From positions 1 to 50,986 of the forward strand of contig CAZDRX010000010.1 of assembly GCA_964508225.1 (NCBI GenBank): 50,986 nt of DNA, given 5' to 3'. Position numbers and translations under genes: made by a program. Below, one piece after another: positions 1-12,400 of the stretch; position 1 is the first letter of the stretch, and every line of letters starts with the position of its first letter. Source of the DNA: CAZDRX01 sp964508225 (GTDB lineage Bacteria > Patescibacteriota > Gracilibacteria > Peribacterales > Peribacteraceae). The notes under the pieces are model-generated. The model saw only the letters and a program-made list of their open reading frames with translations. It was not told the DNA's origin and searched no databases.

Positions 1-488
1 GTCTCGCTCGACGTCACGGAAGAACTCTCTCCGCTGGAGACGGAGGAATCAGCGGAGGAGGACGTGTCGGAGCTTGCGCTGGAGGAGGCATCCGAAGAGG
101 AGGTGTCGGAACTGGCACTCGAGGAGGAATCGGAACTGGCACTCGAAGAACTCTCGGAGCTTGCCGAGGAGGACGGAGCGGAACTCACGGAGGAAGAACT
201 GTCAGAGGAGCTCTCGGACGATGCGGAAGAGGATGAGTCGGAGGACGGGAGCGCAGCATCGATCACTGTGCGGACGTAGCCCTCGGGGAGGATGAGGATG
301 GAGGGTTCGTGGTTCGGGTTATAGGTGAAGGAGATGCGGAGATCGGGCTGCTCCCAGACGTAGTCGGAGTGGTAGCGCGCGCAGCTCACGGGCTCGCCGT
401 TGCCGTCGATGAGCGGGCGACCCTGGATACAGGAGTTCCAGACGGTGTCCGAGGAGACGGGCTGGCCGAGCGCGTTCACGGGGAAGGG
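1..488 (-). repeat. 488-bp perfect repeat, copy at the C-terminus of giant 1
   Basis: Bases 1-488 match 44932-45419 without a difference by direct reading; the first mismatch is at 489 against 45420. The repeat encodes the last shared domain (SDTVWNSCIQGRPLIDGNG...) and most of the Ser-rich stalk of both giants. Upstream the two genes are homologous but diverged. Confidence 0.95.
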
Positions 489-3400
489 AACGGGGGCCAC
501 TTCAGTTCCGGCTGCGTGCGTCAGGAGCGGATCGACGGAGGAAACGGCGAACCACGAGAATGAGATGATATTCCCGGCAGGTTCCTTGAGCTCGATCGTG
601 AAGCCCGTCTGCGAGCGGTTCCTGATCCTCCACGGAGCGAAGTCATCGGACGTGGCGGTGACGATCGGCGTGTGGATGAACGCACCGGAGAATGTGACCG
701 TGACGGACTCTGCAGACTCCGGAATCGTGGCGATGCCCGCCTGTTTGCCGCTCACGGAGAGTTCGCCACGGACATGCACGTCTCCGAGGAAGGTGGCGAG
801 ACCCGTGATCGTGACGTTGCCGACAACCCTGAGCGAACCCGTGGAGACGAGCGAGCCGATCTCGACTCCGGATCCGGAGACCATGATCGGTCCAAGCTGC
901 ATGGAGGAAGCGCTGAGCGTGACCGTACCGCCGACGGTGAGGGAACCCTGGATGGCCGCGCCATGCGTGAGGTTGAGTGAGGCAAGATTGAGCGTGCCGC
1001 CACTGAGCGATGTCCGGAGCGCCAGAATCTGGCTCTGGAGATCCGCGACGAGTGCGCGTGCCGTGAGATCTTCACCCGTTCCGGTGCGCGGCGCTACGAG
1101 CTTGGCGGCCATTTCCGCCACAGACGTGAGCTGTTCGGGTGTGAGCTTGCCGGTGACCGTGAGAACGGCTCCTGAGAGACGGCGATTCACGATCTCCTCG
1201 ATCTGCGCACTCAGATCAAGCGCGGAGAGTTGATGGGTGATGGCGGAGGAGACCTGCGTATCGAGATCGATGTTCTCTGATGCACTCTGGACGAGGCGGG
1301 AGACTTCGTCGGAGATGTTCATCGACGCGATGGACTCGAGAACCTTCTGCTCGACGGTCTCGACCGTGAGCGACTGGTTACGGCGTGAAATGAGGACATT
1401 GATCATGTCGGAAGTCTGCGTGCCGTCGTACGGCTCGAGCGCGACACCGACGGTGGACTCGCCTGCCCTCGCTTTACGGAGCAAGCCCGGCGTACTCGCA
1501 GAGGTGAGGCTGTCGCCCGGACGGATGACCGCACCGGATTCGACGACCGCACGTGCAGGCACCTGACCGATGAGACCCACGAGGTAGTACCCCGGCACGG
1601 GCACATCATCCGCACCCGTGATCCTGTTTCCGATGAAGGCCGGATGCGAGGAGATGATACCCATGACGTTCGGGTCAGCTGCGCGCGTACAGCGCTGCAC
1701 CGTATTGCTGCGGAGAATGTCGATACAGACCACTTCTCCCGGCGCGAGGACATCGGACGATGCGAACCACTCGGCGTAGTCGGCGCCGGCGGAGGAGTAG
1801 GCGCTGTCGGAGAACGTGGCTCCGGAAGCCGTGATGCGATAGACGAGGTTATTCTTCTTGGCGCCGAGTCCCGTACGGACTTCGGAGATGATCTTGAAGA
1901 CGTTCGTGGCACCCGTCGCGGATTCCGTATCCAGTGTGAGGAGTGTTCTGCCCGTTCCGCCGCGGATCGCGAGGCTGCCGGACGCGTTGAGGATGGCTCC
2001 CGAACTGCGGTAGAGCGCGACATCGAAGACTCCCCTGTAACCGAAGAGAATGTGCGGAGCTCTCGCAGAGCCGGTCTGCGAGTTCATGCGCGTCTCGAGG
2101 ACGAGGAGCGCCGCACCGGTCGCATTCGACGTGATGTACGCTCCCGTGGAATTGCGCGTCTGGCGGACGACGAGTGCTCCGGAACCGCGGATCGTGCTCT
2201 GCGTGACCATGAGAAGGCCGGACGACGTGAGGGTGTTTTCCGCATGCAGAACGGCTCCGGAGGTCATGCCGAGAATTCTGAGGAGGATGGCGCCCGTGTA
2301 CGAACCGCGGGAGTTGATGATGAGTCCGCCCGTCATCGTATCGCCGCTCTTCTTCACGAAGATGCCCTGTGCATCGGCGTATGAGAGTCCGGACCCGGCT
2401 CCGGTCTGATCCGTGCCGCAGCTGAAGCGTCCGGTGGATGCGTTCCAGAGGAGTTTGCTGCTCGTTGCATTGCTGCAATCGGTGAGTCCGGCACCCGAGA
2501 AGGAGCGGGCAACGAAGAGTGCGGCACCCGACATCGTGCCGTTCACTTCGAGCTTGGCGCGCGGCACCGTTCTGCCGATGCCGACATTGCCAAGGATGTA
2601 AGAATCGCTTGCCGCCATGATCGCGAGTGCGGCACCGGAGAGAGTGCCCTTCGTGGAAAGATTGCCCTTCACGAGGGTGGCACCGGAGATAGTCGCCGAG
2701 CTCTGCACCGTGAGGAACTTGCCGGAGAGCGTACCGCGGGTACCGATGTTACCGACGGCGAGAATGGCACCTGTGAAGTTACCGTTTCCGGAGATCGTGA
2801 GCTGGGAGCCGGAAATCGTACCGCGGACATCAAGCTTGGACTTGGGAGCGGACGTCCCGATACCCACGTAGCCTGAGACATCCGTGCTCACATCGAACGT
2901 GAGAATGTCGAGCGATCCGAAGTCCGAACCGTTGCTGATCTTCAGCTTGTCGGAGTCGCTGTTGTCGATACCCATGATGAACTGCCGGCTGTCCGGCAAG
3001 CGGAAACTCATCGCAGCATCACCTGTGCCGTTCTGATCGATGAGGAGACCCGGACCCGCACCCGTGACGGCACCGGAGGAGGCAAGGTGGAGCAATGCGA
3101 TCGGTGCGTTCGTGCCGATACCCACACGTCCGAGAGCGGAATTCGCCGAGAGAAGAGGAGCGTTGGAACCGCCCGAGCCCGAGACGTAGAGCGCACGGCC
3201 GGACATCGCACCGAGGACGTTCAGAAGAGCACCCGTGTAGTAGCCGCCGCTCTTGGTGATCTTCAGAATGCCCGTCATCGTGTCGCCGGAGACGTTCACG
3301 TAACGTGCGTCGCCGATCGTGAGCACGTTGCCGGTGCCGAAGCCCGTGCGGCAGACGAACTTGTTCGTGCTGACGTTGTAGAGGAGCTTCTGATCCGCAC

Positions 3401-6400
3401 CGTTACAGTCGCCAAGGCCAAAGCCGAGGATCGTCGAGCCAGAGAGGTAGTTCTTCGAGGCGATACCGGTCTTCACGAGAAGAGCGCCGGAGATCGTCGC
3501 AGAACGCTGCACCGTGAGGAAGTTGCCCGAGAGCGTGCCTTTCGTGGAAAGATTGCCCTTCACGAGGGTGGCACCCGAAATCGTGGCAGAGTTCTGGATC
3601 GTGAGTGTCGAGCCCGAGAGGATGCCCTTGGTGGCGAGTGTCGACTTCACGAGGAGCGTTCCGGAGATGGACGCGGAGCGCGAGAGGACGAGGTTGATAC
3701 CCGAGAGGTTACCCTGCACCGTGAGCGTGCCCGTGGCCGAGCGGTACAGCGAGACATCGAATCTGCCGCGGTAACCGAAGAGGATGTGTGGAGCCTTGGC
3801 GGTACCGATCGTGCTCAGGACAAGGAGCGGCGCACCGGTGGCCGTGGACATGAAGTACGCACCGGTGGAGTTCGTGAGCTGCTTCAGAACAAGGGCTCCG
3901 GAACCGAGTCTCGTGGTCTGGGTGACGCGGATGTAACCCGACGACGTGAGTCCCCGCTCGGCGTGAATGATGGCGCCGGAGAGAGCATTGATGAGCTTGA
4001 GACCGACGGTATTGATGGTGCCGTTCGTCATGTTGATGACGAGCTGGCCGGTCATCGTATCACCCTGCTTTCTCACGTAGCGGCTGTCCGTGATGCCGAG
4101 GATCGATCCCGTCGTGGAGAACGCGGCACCGCACTCGAATTTCTGCGTCGTGTAGTTGTAGAGGAGGCGCTGATTTGAGGTGTTACAGGAGCCAAGATTG
4201 AAGCCGGCAATCGTGGAGCCCGAAAGATAGCCCTTGCTGGCGATGCCGGTCTTCACGAGGAGTGCGCCGGAGATCGTCGCAGAGCTCTGGACGGCGAGAT
4301 TACGGCCGGAGAGCGTACCCTTCGTAGCGATGCCCGTCTTCACGAGGAGCGTTCCCGAGATGGAGGCGCTGCGGCTCACCGTGAGGTTCGAGCCCGAGAG
4401 CGTCCCGACGACATCGAGAGATGCATTCGTCTTGAGTGCGGAGACGCCGCTGCGCCAGAGGAAAGCGTCGAAGACATCGTTCGTGCCGAACGCAAGTTGT
4501 GCCGAGCGCATGGCCGTCTCTGATGAGCTGAGCGCGAGAACCGCCGCTCCCGTGGAAGTGACGCCGATGTACGTTCCGGTACCCGTCCATGAGTTCTGGA
4601 GCACGGTGAGCGCACCCGATCCGGTCACGTTGTCATTCACAATATGGAGGAGCGATGTGGGAGTGCCGGTACCGATACCGACGTTTGCGATCGAGTAGAA
4701 GATCGTGTTGTCATCATTGATGGTCCACACGCTGTCACCGCCGGAACTGCCGGAGGAACCGCCTGTGCCGCTCAGTTTCACGAGGGATCCGTTGCCGAGA
4801 CGGGCGTAGAGACCACCACTGTCGATAGCGTACGTGGATGTCTCAGGTGTGAATGCGCCACTGTAGCGCGCATTCTTCGAGATACGGATTTCATCGAGGT
4901 AGCCGTTGAAGTTCACGTCTCCGGAGGTGCTGTACGGGTAGCGGTTACCGAGCATGAGGTAGCGTCCTGTGACGGTTTTGAGGGTGCCTCCGAACGTGCG
5001 GGTGAAGACGACGACGCCGTCTTTATAGAGACGGAAGGTGTTGCCGCTGCGCTCGAGCGCGACATGGACCCACGCGCTCGTCGTGAAGGTGGCGGGATCG
5101 ATCATGTTCACGGTCATACCCGTGGACGTCTTGAACATACCCGTGAGCTTGTTGGCCTGGAGCGAGAGCGACCACTGCATATCGTTACTACCGTAGACAC
5201 CCATGAGGAAGCGCTTGGATGCGCTGCTGTTTGCGGTATAGACCCACGTATCGGCGGTGAAGTCGCTTGTGAGGAAGTAGTCGTCATTGTTCGAGCTCGA
5301 GCGGTAGTACTGGTAACCCGAACAGTTGAACTTGATGCTGTAGGAACCAAACTTGGCCTGATCGGCACTCTGTGTGCGACAGGGACCTGTATGCGCGTTG
5401 TTGTTCGTCTTGCCCACGGCCGTGTTCGTCGCAAGGCCGGAAGCATCCTCCGCCTGCACAAGGTACGTGGTGTTCGCATCGTTGCCTCCCGCGAGGCTCT
5501 CACGGGCGAAGATGCGCGCGAAACCGTCTGCGACAGGTGCGTCCGATCCGACTTCCCTGAAGTCGAAGCTGCCGATGTCGGCAAGACGGAACTCGTCCGT
5601 GCCGTCATTGTTCGCATCGATCTGGATGCGGTTGCCGGGGATGTCGTATCGGAGAGCGGCATTGTCGCCGGAGATACCGATGTTAAGCGCTCCGCCCGAG
5701 AGATAGAGACTGTTCCAACGGAGCGTGTCACTTCCGAGACTCACGGCATTCGTGACCACCGGTACCAGTGACGTGAGGAATCTGCCGCTCGCGGTGATCG
5801 TATTGCTCGTGGTAGCTCCGAGCGTCACGTTGCCCTTCACCACGAGTGCGCCCGAGAATGAGCCATTCTTGCTGATGGTGAGCATGGTGCCGGAGATCGT
5901 GCCGACCACGTCGAGCTTCGTCTTCGGTGTTGCCGTACCGATACCCACACGTCCGAGTGCCGAGCTTGCGTGGATGAGCGGAGCCGTCGCACCGCCGGAG
6001 CCCGAGACGTAGAGTGAGCGGCCGGACATACCGCCGAGGACGTTCAGAAGAGCACCCGTGTAGTAGCCGTTGGATTTGGTGATCTTCAGAATGCCCGTCA
6101 TCGTGTCGCCGGACTGATTCACGTATCTGGCATTGCCGATGGTCAGGACATTGCCCGTGCCGAACGCGCTCGTACTGTCCGTGCCGCAGACGAACTTCTG
6201 TGTGGAGTTGTTGTAGAGGAGTTTCTGGCTTGTGTCCGAGCAGGAGCCGAGGTTGAAGCCTGCGATGGTGGCACCGGAGATGGATCCCTTCGACGTGATG
6301 GAGGTCTTCACGAGGAGTGTGCCCGAGATGGAGGCGCTGCGGCTCACCGTGAGGTTGTAACCCGAGAGCGTGCTCGTCGTGGAGACGTTGCCGCCGACGA

Positions 6401-9400
6401 CGACGAGCGAGCCGGAGATACTCGCGTTGCGGGAAATCACGAGATTCGTGCCCGAGATCGTGCCCTGCACATCGAGCTTGGATTTCGGTGAGTTTGTGCC
6501 GATACCGACATTGCCGTTACTCATGACAACGAGTTCATCGGTGTCGTTATTGTTCACGTCGATGCCGAGGCTCTGGGACGATCCGTTGTAGTGGATCGCG
6601 GTGTCATTGCCGCTCTGACCGAGGTAGATGGTGCCACCCGAGAGATACAGAGACCTCCAGCGCTTCGTGGACGAACCGAGGTCGAACTTCAGATCGAGAC
6701 CGGGCAGGAGGTGACCGGAGAGATTGAGGACCGCTCCCGTGGTGCGCCAGAGTGCGACATCGAAGTAGCCCCTGTAACCGAAGAGGATGTGCGGAGCCCT
6801 CGCAGAACCCGTGGAACTGTCGAGGACGAGGAGCGGATTGTTGATGTGCGAGCCCGATCCGCGGATGTAGGCACCGGTCGAGTTTGCGAGCTGATCGACG
6901 ACGAGTGCGCCCGAACCGATGGCACGGCGCTGCTCGACGGCGAGTGTGCCCGAGCTGCTGACACCCTTCGTGCCGAAGATGTGCGCACCGGAGGAGACGC
7001 CGAGAACATTGAGGAGCGCACCGGTGTAGTAGCCGCCGAGCTTCGTGATTCTGAGGCCGCCGGTCATGACGTCGCCGGACTTCTTCACGTAGCGCATGTC
7101 GCCGAGCGTGAGCACGTTACCCGTGCCGAAGGTGCCGGAGTTATTGTCTGCGGCACAGTTGAACTGGTTGAGAGAGTTGTTGTAGATAAGTTTCTGGCTG
7201 GCACCGGAACAGGAACCGAGTCCGAAGCCGTTGATCGTGGAACCGGAGAGGTAGTTCTTCGTCGCGATGCCGGTCTTCACGAGGAGCGCACCCGAGATGG
7301 TGGAAGAGCCCTGAATGGTGAGGTTACGGCCGGAGAGCGTACCGCGAGCCGTGATGGTATTGAGAACGAACAATGAGCCGGAAATGTTTGCGTTGCTGCT
7401 GATGGTGAGACGTGAACCGGAAATGCCACCCACGACGTCCAGCTTGGATTTCGGTGCGGTCGTACCGATACCCACGCTTCCACTTCCCGTGATCCGCATA
7501 CGTTCGGTTTGGACTGAACCGGATGGTTTGGTCCAGAAAGAAAGGCCTCCGATCTGCGCAACCGGGTCATCCCAGACGTTCGCAATCGAAGCTGTATTCC
7601 GTACTTCGTTGCCTGCGGCATCCTCAAGATCAAAAGCAATCGCATTGCCGAATCCTGCCACCGGCGTTCCATCACTTGTAAGATGGAGACGCAGAACACC
7701 GACAATTCCTGCCTCTCCGGATGTTCTGCGACGGAGATGAATTTCCGTCGAGCCGCTCGCATCGAGAGTTCCAAGCGGCGTGGATGTACCGATACCGAGG
7801 CCGTTATTTCCATTGTTGGTAAAGAGAATCGGCGATGTCGCGCTGCCGGTACCGTTGATCACAAGCCCATGACCCGACATCGTGCCGAGGACGTTCAGAA
7901 GAGCACCCGTGTAGTAACCGCCTGACTTGGTGATCTTCAGAATGCCCGTCATCGTGTCGCCGCTGACATTCACGTAGCGGACATCACCGTCGCTGATGGC
8001 CATGCCGGACGCAGCAGACTGATCGGTGCCACAGGAGAAACGGCCGGTGGATACATCCCACAAAAGCTTGCTGTTCGTGGCGTTGTTGCAGTTCGTGAGG
8101 CCGGCACCGGAGAAGCTGCGGCCGACGAAGAGCGCATTACCCGACATCGTGCCATTCACCTCGAGCTTCGCTCTCGGACGCATGGTGCCGATGCCGACAT
8201 TGCCGTTGTCATTGAAGGAAGCGATGGGGTTCACGCTGTTCGTACTGAGATCCCAGATGTCGAGACGGTGATTGGTACCGTCGCGTGGTGCGATGAGTCC
8301 GAAGATGCTCTCCCCCGCGTTCACCAGCTTGAGCATGGCCGAGCCGGTACCCGTCGTTCTCGACTCAATAATGTTATCTCCGCTGTTCGTGTTCACGGAG
8401 AGCTTGGCCCCGCTGAAGCCGTTGCTGCCGATACCCACGACGCCACGGGACGCATTGGCATTGAGGAGTGTGGTACCGCCTGAGCCCGAGACGAAGAGAC
8501 TGCGGCCGGACATGCCGCCGAGGACGTTCAGAAGAGCACCCGTGTAGTAACCGCCTGACTTGGTGATCTTCAGAATGCCCGTCATCGTGTCACCGGAGAC
8601 ATTCACGTAGCGGCTGTCCGCGATCGTGAGGACGTTGCCGGTACCGAAAGTGCCGTCGCCTCCTCCCGTCTGATCGCTGCCGCACTCGAACTTCTGCGTG
8701 CTGTAGTTGTAGAGGAGTTTCTGGCTCGTACCGTTGCAGGAGCCGAGGTTGAAGCCCGCGATGGTGGAGCCCGAGAGATATCCCTTGGAGGCGATGCCGG
8801 TCTTCACAAGGAGAGCGCCGGAGATGGTCGCGCTGTTACTGACGACGAGGCGAGTGCCCGAGATCGTTCCCACGAACGTGCCGGAGCCGGCGACGTAAAA
8901 CTTGGTATTCGGCGTCGCCGAGTTGATACCCACATTGCCGTTGCTGAGAATACGCATACGTTCCGTCATGGTGTCAGCCGTCGTGGTCGTGGAGAACGCG
9001 ATGAATCCTCCGGGGTTTGTGACGGCATTTCCGTTATAACCGGCGAAGATGTTCGCGCGGCGCAGCGGCGCGGTCGAGGCGTTGATTTCGTTCGTGAAGA
9101 AGTCGATACCCGCGTAACCGACGCCGGTATTGGGTGAGCGGTTGATGATATTCACGAAGCTCGTCGTGGTGGTGCCGTTTTGGGTGGAGTTGGCACTGAC
9201 GATCAAGGTACCCGAAGAACTGAGGCTCTTGTCAGCATGAATCACGGCACCGGAGATGGCGTTCACGACTTTGAGACCGATCGTCCCGAGACCACCTCCC
9301 GTGATATCGACGACGAGTTGACCGGTCATCGTGCCACCGGAGCGCTTCAGGTAACGCGCATCACCGATCGTGAGGACGTTGCCGCTTCCGAACGCGGAAG

Positions 9401-12400
9401 AACCTGTCTGATCGCTTCCACATTCGAACTTCTGCGTAGAGTAGTTGTAGAGGAGTTTCTGGCTCGTACCGTTGCAGGAACCAAGGTTGAATCCGGCGAT
9501 CGTGGAGCCCGAGAGCGAGCCCTTGCTGACGATGGAGTTCTTCACGAGGAGCGAGCCGGAAATGGTCGCAGAGCTCTGGATCGTGAGGAAGTTGCCGGAG
9601 AGGGTACCGCGGGTGGCGATGGTACCGATCGCGAGGAGCGATCCGGAGATGTTCGCGTTATTCGTGATCGTGAGACGGGCACCCGAAATCGCACCCACCA
9701 CTTCGAGTGTGGCTGTGGCATCGGCGGCTGCGGTACCGAGAGAGCCGTTACTGCTGATGATGGCAGCACCGGAAACGGCAAGACGCGAGCCACCGTCTGC
9801 CTTTGTGCCGATGCTCAGGTTGCCTGCAGCGGAGAGACGCATCTTTTCCGCTGTATCACTCGTGCCGTTCGTGAGGAAGCGGACGCCGTGGTTGGACTCC
9901 GTTCCGACTTCCACACCGATGAAGGTGGTGCCTGCCGTGCGCACCATACGGAAGTATCCCGTGGTGTTCGCGGTGCTGTTCGCGAGTGTCGCACGGAAGC
10001 CAAGGGAACCGACGGCGCCTGCAGCATCTCCGAGAATATTGATTCCTGTTGTGTTCGCGATGTTCGTCGTGACCGAGGAAGGATTGAGCGACATCGTGTA
10101 GCCCGAGAACGCTCCCTTGGTCGTGACCCCGCTCTTCACGAGGAGCGCGCCTGAAATCGTGGCACCGCGCTGAATCGTCAGGTACGTACCGGAAATCGTA
10201 GCCTTCGTCGTGATATTGCCGACGGCGTTGATAGTGCCGGAGGAGGTGAGGGCTTTTTCCGCATGGAGATACGCGCCGGAAGCCACGCCGAGGATCTTCA
10301 GCACAATGCCGCCGGTGTAGCCGTTTCGCGAATTGATCGTGAGTGCACCCGTCATCGTGTCGCCGCTCTTCTTCACGTAGCGGGCGTCACCGACGGTGAG
10401 GACATTGCCCGTGGAGAATGTGCCGGCAGCGGAGACCTGACCGCATTCGAACTTGTTCGTGACGTTGTTGTAGAGAAGTTTCTGCGTGCCGCCGTTACAG
10501 GAACCGAGTCCGAAGCCGTTGATGGTGGCACCGGAGAGGTAGTTCTTGGAGACAATGCCGGTCTTCACGAGGAGCGAGCCGGAGATGGTCGCAGAGCTCT
10601 GGATCGTGAGGAAATTGCCGGAGAGTGTGCCCTTCGTGGAGAGATTGCCTCCGACGAGGAGTGTCCCGGAGATGGAGGCCGAGCTGCCGATCGTCAGTGT
10701 GGAGCCGGAGATGAGGGACTTGCCGATGATCGCTCCCTTAATGAGGGCGGAACCGGAGATGGTCGCGTTCCGTGAAATCACCAGGGAAGAGCCCGAGAGG
10801 ATGCCCTTCACCGAGGCATTGCCTGCGACGGTGAGGGTGCCGGAGCTGGAGAGGGACTTCTCGGCATGGAGGACGGCTCCGGAAGCGACACCGAGGATCT
10901 TCAGGACGATACCGCCGGAGTAGCCGTTCCTCGATGTGAGAATGAGCGTGCCGGTCATCGTGTCCCCTGCCTTGCGGACGTAGCGTGCGTCGCCGGAGTT
11001 CTGGTCGAGACCCGTACCCGACGACTGATCCACACCACACGTGAAGCGACCGGACGTCGCATCCCAGAGGAGCTTGCTGCCACCCGTACAGTCTGTGAGC
11101 CCTGCGCCGCGGAGTGATGTGCCAAGGTACAGAGAGGAACCGGAGGCCGCACCCTCGAAGATGAAGGAGCCGGAGGTGGTGAGTGTTCTCTCCGCGTGGA
11201 GATGGGCACCGGAGACAGTGTTCACGACGTTGAGTCCGATCGTGTTGAAGTTGCCGTTCGTGATGTCCACAACCAGTTGGCCGGTCATCGTGCCGCCGGA
11301 GCGCTTGAGGTAACGGGCGTCACCGATCGTGAGGACGTTGCCGGTGGAGAAGGGGCTTGCGGAAGCGGAGATCGTGCCACACTCGAACTGATCCGTGGTG
11401 CTGTTGTAGAGAAGCTTCTGCGAAGCGCCATTACAAGAGCCCAGACCGAAGCCGTCGATAGTGGCACCGGAGACGGAGCCCTTCGATGTGATGCCGGTCT
11501 TCACGATGAGCGTGCCGGAGATGGAGGCACTGCGGCTGACGGTGAGGTTCGTTCCGGAGAGGGTTCCGCGCACCGTGGCATTATTCTGCACAACGAGTGC
11601 ACCACTGACGGATGCGCTCTGCGAGACGATGAGGTGACGGCCGGACATCGTGGCCTGCACGAGAAGTGATCCCGTCATCGTGTCACCGCTCTTCCTCACG
11701 TAGCGGGCGTCGGCAATCGTGAGGACATTCCCCGTCGATGTTCCCCCTCCCGTGTTCAGATCTGTACCGCACTCGAAACGTTTCGTCGTCGTGTTGTACA
11801 TGAGCTTCTGTGTCGAGCCGTTGCACGTCGCAAGTCCTGCGCCGCCGATCGTAGTGGCGACGTACAGGTGCGCGCCGGAGATGGATGCGGCAGCGTAGAG
11901 ATTCGCACCGGAAATCGTGCGACGGGATGTGATGCTATTCAGGACGAGCAGATTGCCCGAGATGTTGGCATGTCCCGAAACAACAAGTCTGGAGCCCGAG
12001 AGTGTGCCTTTCACGGTAGCGTTCCCTGCAGCCACGAGGGCTCCAGAGAACGATGCCGTCTGCGAGATGATAAGGTGACGGCCGGACATCGTGGCCTGCA
12101 CGATGAGCGATCCCGTCATCGTGTCGCCCTGCTTCTTCACGTACCTTGCGTCGCCGCTGATGATCGTGAGTCCTCCCGAGGAACCTCCCGTCATGCTGTT
12201 CCACACCGATCCGTCGAAGCCCTCGAAGTCGAGTCCCGTCCAGCGGATCGTACCCGCTCCGGTTCCCGTTCCGGCGGTGAAGTTGCCGACTTTGACCGCA
12301 CCGGAGTTGTACACCACGAACTGCTCGCCCGAGCGGTTGGAGAAACTGATGAGCTTGCCCGTACCGTTGAGCTGCGTACCCCAGAGGAGCGGATTCGACG

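Noticed and set aside
3087..4178. A 363-codon open frame and many others on the plus strand in 1-13150 and 44800-50900
   Set aside because: They are antisense shadows of the giant repeat genes, with low-complexity, charge-rich translations that repeat with the repeat period.
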